The notes below the pieces were generated by a model. It worked only from the letters and a program-made list of their open reading frames with translations, was not told the origin of the DNA and did no database searches. DNA of 6,658 bases from Actinomycetes bacterium (lineage in GTDB: Bacteria > Actinomycetota > Acidimicrobiia > Acidimicrobiales > Acidimicrobiaceae): positions 1 to 6,658 of the forward strand of contig JAJYFX010000107.1 of NCBI GenBank assembly GCA_021785315.1, given 5' to 3'. Every line of letters starts with the position of its first letter. Position 1 is the stretch's first letter. Shown in pieces: positions 1-3,976 of this stretch. The translations under genes and the position numbers were made by a program.

Positions 1-268
1 ATCCTATATGATTTGAAGTTGCGGTGCTTAGCGTGAAAGTAGAAGCTGGCTTGTATACATTGTTGATTTTTGTCGTCGGCCAGGTTGTTTTCGCGATGGT
101 CAATCCGATCAGCACGAGACCTATTGCCGCGAGCAACGCAGCAAGCCTGTGACTTCGCGATGCGTTGGGGCCATGGTACTCAGATGGATGCGCCCAAAGC
201 CGGTCGTCCTTGGGTGGAAGGCGTTCAGGCAGATTTTCATCATCTGCCCAGTCGTCGCTCGTATCCAT
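1..268 (-). CDS. Membrane-anchored trypsin-like (HtrA/S1C-type) serine protease, N-terminal part, truncated by window edge
   Basis: The reading frame starts at ATG 268-266, directly after an in-frame TAG (271-269), and stays open to the left edge, giving 89 residues. The N-terminus is acidic and hydrophilic (residues 1-35) and carries RLPPKDDRLWAHPSE at 16-30. This matches the 'DRLWRHPSE' motif that precedes the membrane anchor in many actinobacterial PepD/HtrA-like serine proteases (family knowledge). A single membrane segment follows at about residues 42-59 (LAALLAAIGLVLIGLTIA), then a Thr/Ser-rich extracytoplasmic linker. The expected topology is cytoplasmic N-terminus with the protease domain outside, where such enzymes handle misfolded envelope proteins. 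The catalytic triad and any PDZ domain lie beyond the window, so activity is inferred from the N-terminal signature only. There is no Shine-Dalgarno; a TAGCCT box 6 nt upstream suggests a leaderless transcript. It is divergent from moaE. Confidence 0.8.
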   Translation of the reverse strand, partial: MDTSDDWADDENLPERLPPKDDRLWAHPSEYHGPNASRSHRLAALLAAIGLVLIGLTIAKTTWPTTKINNVYKPASTFTLSTATSNHIG

Positions 269-272
269 CTAA

Positions 273-285
273 TTAGGCTACCTAA
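273..285. repeat. Short palindrome TTAGG-CTA-CCTAA overlapping the protease -10 box
   Basis: The 5-bp arms TTAGG (273-277) and CCTAA (281-285) are perfectly complementary around a 3-bp centre. The palindrome covers the candidate -10 box of the divergent protease gene, a position suited to an operator. The TTAGGCTA part also occurs in DtxR/IdeR iron boxes, but alignment to the full 19-bp consensus gives only about 11 matches with one half missing. The regulator is therefore unknown, and chance is possible for so short a repeat. Confidence 0.3.
275..280 (-). promoter_or_regulatory. Candidate leaderless -10 box (TAGCCT) of the serine protease gene
   Basis: Read on the minus strand, TAGCCT fits the actinobacterial TANNNT -10 pattern and lies 6 nt (AATTAG) before the ATG. 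That would put the transcription start at or next to the A of the start codon. No Shine-Dalgarno precedes this ATG. No convincing -35 hexamer is visible at the expected distance. Confidence 0.4.
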
Positions 286-359
286 CTTATCTTTTGTGGG
301 GTGGTCAGCAAAACCAATTAAGAGTTTCCAAGATTGCAAATGCATCTTAGGATGGTTTT

Positions 360-857
360 GTGAATGCAGACAGTTTGAATGCTCAATCACAACTTGTACC
401 TCCGGAAGGTGATTCCTGGATCGCTCTTTCTAAGGAGCCGTTACCGCTTAGCCTGGCGATGGAGTGGGCAGTGCATCCGCGATGCGGTGCGGTAGTGTCG
501 TTCTCTGGGACGGTTAGGGATCACTCCGAGGGCAGGCCGGATGTTCAAATTCTCGAGTACGAGGCGTATGAAGAATTCGTCGTACCGAAATTCTTGGAAA
601 TAGTAGAGACTGCACGAAAACAGTGGTCTCAACTACACAAAGTGGTCGTTCTGCACCGTGTGGGAAAGATGACCGTGACGGAGTCCTCGGTTTTCATCGT
701 GGTCTCAGCTGAGCATCGAGACGCAGCTTTTGAGGCTGCTAAATTCTGTATAGACGCGTTGAAAGCCTTGGCGCCAATCTGGAAGAAAGAGCAGTGGTCG
801 GGCGGCAGTGACTGGGGATCTGATTCCCACGAGATTGTATCAATGGAGGAGTTGTAG
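360..857 (+). CDS. moaE: Molybdopterin synthase catalytic (large) subunit MoaE
   Basis: MoaE is the large subunit of molybdopterin synthase. With thiocarboxylated MoaD it inserts two sulfurs into cyclic pyranopterin monophosphate to form molybdopterin, in the cytoplasm. The 165-residue protein shows the family blocks in order: CGAVVSFSGTVRDHSEGR (42-59), LEYEAY (65-70), LHRVGKM (98-104), VVSAEHRDAAF (114-124) and the active-site lysine region LKALAPIWKKE (134-144). Length is normal for the family, with an N-terminal extension of about 18 residues before the usual 'DSWIALSKEPL' opening. The GTG start is supported by AGGA at 349-352, 7 nt upstream. No moaD or other molybdenum cofactor gene is in the window, so the partner must be encoded elsewhere. 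It is first in a three-gene run; the next start is 3 nt after its stop, and its last codons supply that gene's ribosome binding site. Confidence 0.95.
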   Translation: MNADSLNAQSQLVPPEGDSWIALSKEPLPLSLAMEWAVHPRCGAVVSFSGTVRDHSEGRPDVQILEYEAYEEFVVPKFLEIVETARKQWSQLHKVVVLHRVGKMTVTESSVFIVVSAEHRDAAFEAAKFCIDALKALAPIWKKEQWSGGSDWGSDSHEIVSMEEL

Positions 858-860
858 AAG

Positions 861-1055
861 ATGGCCAACCTACTTTATCTAGGAATCCCTGTAGCGATTC
901 TGGCACTGATCGGACTGGCCATATCGCTTAAAGAGCGAAGACCGCGTCGTATTACCTCTGATATTGACGATTTCGCTAAATCGATGAACGCTCTATCTTC
1001 GTCGCGCTACTCGCGGCCAAAATCGCACACCAATAGAGGTACCGACGCTGGCTAA
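861..1055 (+). CDS. Small single-pass membrane protein, unknown function
   Basis: This 64-residue protein has one hydrophobic segment (residues 4-23, LLYLGIPVAILALIGLAISL). A basic stretch follows (KERRPRR, 24-30), so by the positive-inside rule the C-terminus should be cytoplasmic. The short tail contains DIDDFAKSMNALSS (34-47), a possible amphipathic helix, and ends in a polar, basic sequence. The ATG is preceded by a strong GGAGGAG (845-851) with 9 nt spacing, lying inside the end of moaE. The gap to moaE is 3 nt and to the actin-like gene 1 nt, so translational coupling is likely. No known family is recognised. Placement just before an MreB-like gene makes a role as membrane anchor or partner for that protein plausible, but this is inference from context only. 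Confidence 0.75.
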   Translation: MANLLYLGIPVAILALIGLAISLKERRPRRITSDIDDFAKSMNALSSSRYSRPKSHTNRGTDAG

Positions 1056-1056
1056 T

Positions 1057-2016
1057 TTGCTCGCAATAGATCTAGGGAGCGCAAATACAGTTGTCTGCGA
1101 CTTCCGTGGCGACGTTATTTTCGATGAGCCAAGTCTGGTCGCATATGACAAACGTTCCGGCAAAGTGATTGGGATCGGCAACGATGCCAAGGATGTCGTG
1201 GGAAGAGTCTCGGGCTATGTCGTGGTGGAGCGGCCGATAAAAAATGGAAGAGTTACCAGCGCCGAACTTTTGGACCATTTCATACAAGCACTTATGAAGG
1301 CGCTTTCCGTGAAGCGGCTCGCGCGCCGCAAGGTCGTTGTTTCTGTGCCTGCATCGGCCACTCTGGTCGAGTCGCGTTCACTCTTTTCGGCATTGAAAAG
1401 CGTCGGATTCAACGAGGTTGAGGGTTTCGACAGCATTCTGGCCTCTGCAATTGGGATCGGGATGGACATTTATGGGCCGGATGGAATTATGGTCGTCAAC
1501 CTTGGAGCTGCCACCACCTTGAGTGGAATAGTCGCGTTTGGAGGAGTGGTTGCCGAATCCCATGCCTTTTGCGGTGGTAATGCGCTAGATCAGGCAATAA
1601 TGGACTTTCTTAGGTATGGCAACAATGTGTCCATTGATGAATCGATTGCCGAGGAGATAAAACTTGCTCTGGCCAAGATAAGTGATGAGCCGCCCAAGTA
1701 TTTGAGTTCCCTGATTGGAAGAGATTTGACCAGGGGAGTTCCGGTAAAGGTGGAGATTGACGAAGAAAGTGTTCGAGAGATAATTGCCGGTCCGATCAAA
1801 TTGACTACAGATGTGATAATCGACAACCTCTCGCATTGCCCAGCTGAATTGGCTCAAGATCTCGTATCGGCTGGCATCATTCTCTGCGGAGGACACTCCC
1901 AGTTGCCGGGCATGTCCCGTGCGATCGAAAAATTGGTCGATTTGCCGGTGGGCGTTGTCGACGAGCCGCGATATGCAACCGCGCGAGGATTAGCGCAGCA
2001 TGGGAGGGAAAGTTAG
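1057..2016 (+). CDS. Divergent MreB/actin-like protein (rod shape-determining family) with altered nucleotide site
   Basis: This 319-residue protein is collinear with MreB. Phosphate-1 loop AIDLGSANT is at 3-11, followed by EPSLVAYD (24-31), VERPIKNGRVTSAE (57-70), VVVSVPAS (93-100), AIGIGMD (131-137), the phosphate-2 region VVNLGAATT (146-154), GGNALDQAI (173-181), AEEIKLALA (198-206), GRDLTRGVP (221-229) and IILCGGHSQLPG (274-285). MreB normally forms membrane-bound ATP-dependent filaments guiding wall synthesis. Here the usual VVDIGGGTT Asp is Asn148 with GG changed to AA, and the EEPxAAAIG region reads DSILASAIG, losing the catalytic Glu. Weak ATP hydrolysis is therefore suspected. The start is uncertain: TTG 1057 lies 16 nt from AGAGGT (1035-1040), while in-frame CTG 1048 lies 7 nt from it. 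It is the last gene of the moaE operon and converges with the HEAT gene. Confidence 0.85.
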   Translation: MLAIDLGSANTVVCDFRGDVIFDEPSLVAYDKRSGKVIGIGNDAKDVVGRVSGYVVVERPIKNGRVTSAELLDHFIQALMKALSVKRLARRKVVVSVPASATLVESRSLFSALKSVGFNEVEGFDSILASAIGIGMDIYGPDGIMVVNLGAATTLSGIVAFGGVVAESHAFCGGNALDQAIMDFLRYGNNVSIDESIAEEIKLALAKISDEPPKYLSSLIGRDLTRGVPVKVEIDEESVREIIAGPIKLTTDVIIDNLSHCPAELAQDLVSAGIILCGGHSQLPGMSRAIEKLVDLPVGVVDEPRYATARGLAQHGRES

Positions 2017-2018
2017 GG

Positions 2019-2645
2019 TTAGGCTTGGACTTCGGATCCTTCGGTTATTTCCAGAAGATCCTCTGCGATCTGTCGCGTTTGCCAGTCTCGATCCTTTGCG
2101 GCAGCTTGTAGCGCGCGCGTAACCTCTTCGCCTTCAAAGGCTGCTAATGCGACGGCGGCCCTCCTTCTGACATTGGGACGGTCGTTTAGGGCGGCAATGA
2201 CTGTCTCCAGCCCGGCGCGGTCTCCTATAGCGCCAATAGACGCGACGGCCGCTTCGCGGACCAGCGCCTCCGGATGGTTTGATGCGATTTCGCATATCCT
2301 GGACAGATCGGATGTCTCTTCGCGCTCTCCGAGTGCCCATAGCGCCATCTCCACTACGAAGGGATCTGGATCCTCAAGAACTATCGAAAGTGAAAGTTTC
2401 GGATATGAGCATGCCAGTTCGCAGGCGCGCCTTCTAACTGCTGAGTCTGAGTCGCTCAGCGCATCCGATAGCATTTCATGGTTCAGCTTGTTAAGAGAGT
2501 GCAATGCGAAAAGACCGGATGCCCGGACTTTTGGGTCTGACGACACGATAGCTGCTAAGGCGGTGTCAGCGTTCCCGTCGTATGAAGCCAAGACCACGTC
2601 TAGGCGATTTAGTGTGTCAGGAGACTTAGTCTTCATGGTAGTCAA
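2019..2645 (-). CDS. HEAT-repeat (PBS-lyase-like) alpha-solenoid protein
   Basis: The 208-residue protein consists almost wholly of short helical repeats with the HEAT/PBS-lyase pattern 'D..VR..A..AL'. They are visible near residues 37-51 (DPKVRASGLFALHSL), 67-81 (DSAVRRRACELACSY), 92-106 (DPDPFVVEMALWALG), 125-141 (EALVREAAVASIGAIGD), 156-172 (RPNVRRRAAVALAAFEG) and 187-200 (DWQTRQIAEDLLEI). Such solenoids are protein-interaction scaffolds. No catalytic domain, signal peptide or membrane segment is visible, so it should be cytoplasmic; its partner is unknown. The frame begins at TTG 2645-2643 with an in-frame stop just upstream; ATG 2636-2634 is an alternative 3 codons in. TAGGTT 6 nt before the TTG favours the upstream start. 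Its stop is 2 nt from the stop of the converging actin-like gene, leaving no room for a terminator between them. Confidence 0.85.
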   Translation of the reverse strand: MTTMKTKSPDTLNRLDVVLASYDGNADTALAAIVSSDPKVRASGLFALHSLNKLNHEMLSDALSDSDSAVRRRACELACSYPKLSLSIVLEDPDPFVVEMALWALGEREETSDLSRICEIASNHPEALVREAAVASIGAIGDRAGLETVIAALNDRPNVRRRAAVALAAFEGEEVTRALQAAAKDRDWQTRQIAEDLLEITEGSEVQA

Positions 2646-2651
2646 TGGCCA

Positions 2652-2657
2652 AACCTA
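2652..2657 (-). promoter_or_regulatory. Candidate leaderless -10 box (TAGGTT) of the HEAT-repeat gene
   Basis: On the minus strand TAGGTT fits TANNNT and is followed by 6 nt (TGGCCA) and then TTG at 2645. The layout matches that of the protease gene at the left edge. AGG within the same box could instead act as a weak Shine-Dalgarno 8 nt from the TTG, so the two readings compete. Confidence 0.35.
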
Positions 2658-2716
2658 TGAGGCGCTGGACTTTTCGGATTGGGTAGCTCGACCCGATGCC
2701 GATGAGCTGGCGAGTT

Positions 2717-2746
2717 TTGAAAACAAGCGATAGAAAAAGTTCAAAT
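2717..2746 (+). promoter_or_regulatory. Weak candidate promoter for the PDZ/Lon-like protease gene
   Basis: TTGAAA (2717-2722) resembles a -35 hexamer; 18 nt further is TCAAAT (2741-2746), a poor -10 match without the conserved A at position 2. The stretch 2731-2755 is notably AT-rich compared with the flanking genes, consistent with a promoter area in this 120-bp divergent spacer. The call rests on position and composition more than on motif quality. Confidence 0.22.
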
Positions 2747-2765
2747 TAAATTTTCAGGAGCGAAG

Positions 2766-3800
2766 GTGAATTCAAAGAACAAGAAGAAAATCGTAATAGC
2801 ATTCATTGTAGTAGTTATCTTGATTCTTTTATCGTTCGTGAATTTGCCAATCTGGGCGATTGCTCCCGGTAAAGCGCAAGAGGTTGCCGGTCTGATAAAG
2901 ATTGAGGGAGCATCCAACACGCCCAAATCCGGGCATATCTTGATGACTGATGTCTCGCTTGGCCCTGTATCGTCGGTCCAATGGCTCTTTGATAAGATGA
3001 ATTCCAATGTAGAGCTGGTTCCAAGCTCGGCAATATTAGGGAATACCCCACCGTCATCATTTATTCCTACGCAACTCGACGAAATGAAGCAGTCCAAACA
3101 GGCGGCCACGGTTGCTGCGCTGAGTTACTTGGGGTATGACCTAAACATTATCAACGGCGCGATCATTGCAGGAATTGCGAAGGTGTCAGTAGTTTCCTCA
3201 GTTTTTCATGTCGGTGATTTGATCACCAAGGTGAACAACACGACTGTTACTTCCGCAAGGCAGTTTGTCACTGTGATATCTAACTTCAAACCCAAAGATG
3301 CGATAAGGATCAGCTACATTCCTGCCGCACTTGTGGCAAACAGAGGATCTTCGGCCAGCGTGACCAAAACTGTATTGGTAACATTAGGCTCCCGCCCTGG
3401 CGATGCGTCTAAGCCGTATCTTGGCGTAAATATTACCGATGGCGTGAGCTATAACACTCCATTCAAGGTTGCAATATCAACTCCGGGCATCGGAGGCCCT
3501 TCGGCCGGTTTGGCGTTCACTCTCGGAATAATCGATCGGATGGAGGGCGGAGGACTGACCAAGGGCAACACTATCGCTGCCACCGGTACCATCTCTCCGA
3601 ATGGTTCGGTGGGAGATGTTGGAGGGGTGCCCCAGAAGACGATAGCGGTAGAGCGTGCAGGTGCAAAGCTTTTTCTAGTACCGCCGCAGGAATACAAAGC
3701 CGCGCTATCCAAGGATACACCGGGGCTGAAAGTAGAGGCGGTGTCTACCCTGAAACAAGCGGTAGCAGATGTAGAGGCATTTGCGGCCTCTCGAAAGTAG
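2766..3800 (+). CDS. YlbL-type membrane protease: PDZ domain plus Lon-like Ser/Lys proteolytic domain
   Basis: The 344-residue protein starts at GTG 2766, preceded by AGGAG (2756-2760) at 5 nt spacing. A basic N-terminus (NSKNKKK) leads to one membrane helix (about 9-30) ending in WAIAPG, the usual opening of this family. A PDZ domain covers about 130-205, with the core HVGDLITKVNNTTVTSARQF at 148-167. The C-terminal Lon protease domain (about 215-342) has the catalytic serine in GIGGPSAGL (Ser246) and the lysine in GGVPQKTIAVERAGA (Lys291). The 45-residue Ser-Lys interval is close to that of Lon. There is no AAA+ domain, so it is an ATP-independent, membrane-tethered protease with its catalytic part outside the membrane. 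Relatives such as YlbL act in envelope or stress-linked processing; the substrate here is unknown. It is divergent from the HEAT gene and separated from the DivIVA gene by 176 bp. Confidence 0.93.
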   Translation: MNSKNKKKIVIAFIVVVILILLSFVNLPIWAIAPGKAQEVAGLIKIEGASNTPKSGHILMTDVSLGPVSSVQWLFDKMNSNVELVPSSAILGNTPPSSFIPTQLDEMKQSKQAATVAALSYLGYDLNIINGAIIAGIAKVSVVSSVFHVGDLITKVNNTTVTSARQFVTVISNFKPKDAIRISYIPAALVANRGSSASVTKTVLVTLGSRPGDASKPYLGVNITDGVSYNTPFKVAISTPGIGGPSAGLAFTLGIIDRMEGGGLTKGNTIAATGTISPNGSVGDVGGVPQKTIAVERAGAKLFLVPPQEYKAALSKDTPGLKVEAVSTLKQAVADVEAFAASRK

Positions 3801-3845
3801 GTTAAGTTCAAACGGATGTCAGGTGACTACTCTGGAGAGTCTTAT

Positions 3846-3875
3846 CCGGCTTGAACGAGCTTCTTTGAAGCCCGG
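3846..3875 (+). repeat. Imperfect hairpin in the protease-DivIVA intergenic region
   Basis: CCGGCTT (3846-3852) can pair with AAGCCCGG (3868-3875) if one C is bulged, giving a GC-rich 7-bp stem with a 15-nt loop. An alternative small hairpin, GCTTC-TTT-GAAGC, lies inside the same stretch. No T-run follows directly, so it is not a classic intrinsic terminator by itself, though it may act together with the next hairpin. Confidence 0.35.
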
Positions 3876-3876
3876 T

Positions 3877-3915
3877 CTGTCATTTCAGGCGAAAAATCTT
3901 TCTGACAGCGTTTTT
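3877..3915 (+). terminator. Possible intrinsic terminator after the PDZ/Lon-like protease gene
   Basis: CTGTCA (3877-3882) and TGACAG (3903-3908) form a perfect 6-bp stem; the loop can fold further through TTTC/GAAA. Two bases later is a run of five T (3911-3915). The position, about 75-115 bp past the protease stop and before the candidate DivIVA promoter, fits a terminator. The short, low-GC stem and 20-nt loop make it a weak one. Confidence 0.35.
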
Positions 3916-3938
3916 ATTGTCTCGAAAGTTTCGACATG

Positions 3939-3969
3939 TTGAACAATGGAGCAATTTCTTACATAGTCT
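3939..3969 (+). promoter_or_regulatory. Candidate leaderless promoter of the DivIVA gene
   Basis: TAGTCT (3964-3969) fits TANNNT and lies exactly 7 nt before ATG 3977. TTGAAC (3939-3944) is a plausible -35 element with a slightly long 19-nt spacer; CATAGT (3962-3967) gives an alternative -10 at 17 nt. There is no Shine-Dalgarno between the box and the ATG. This supports ATG 3977 as the start and a transcript beginning at or near the start codon. Confidence 0.45.
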
Positions 3970-3976
3970 TGTCTTT

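Noticed and set aside
268..286. DtxR/IdeR iron box between the protease gene and moaE
   Set aside because: Only about 11 of 19 positions fit the consensus and one half-site is essentially absent, so an iron-dependent regulator cannot be claimed.
286..359. A promoter for moaE
   Set aside because: TTGTGG and TTAAGA with about 18 nt between them can be picked out, but both match poorly and other pairs are equally good, so no specific promoter is called.
121..412. Overlapping short frames of about 68-89 codons near the left end
   Set aside because: They lie out of frame with the protease N-terminus or moaE and show no motif or ribosome binding site; the two recognised genes explain the region.
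2173..2733. A 186-codon plus-strand frame opposite the HEAT-repeat gene
   Set aside because: It is antisense to a gene with clear repeated HEAT motifs, is Ser/Ala-rich as expected for a mirror frame, and has no recognisable domain or ribosome site. Its last ~30 codons extend into the spacer, but nothing there resembles a known protein.
3917..3976. N-terminal extension of the DivIVA protein from TTG 3917
   Set aside because: It overlaps the candidate terminator tail and promoter, has no Shine-Dalgarno, and adds 20 residues ahead of the DivIVA domain. ATG 3977 has a -10 box at the right spacing.
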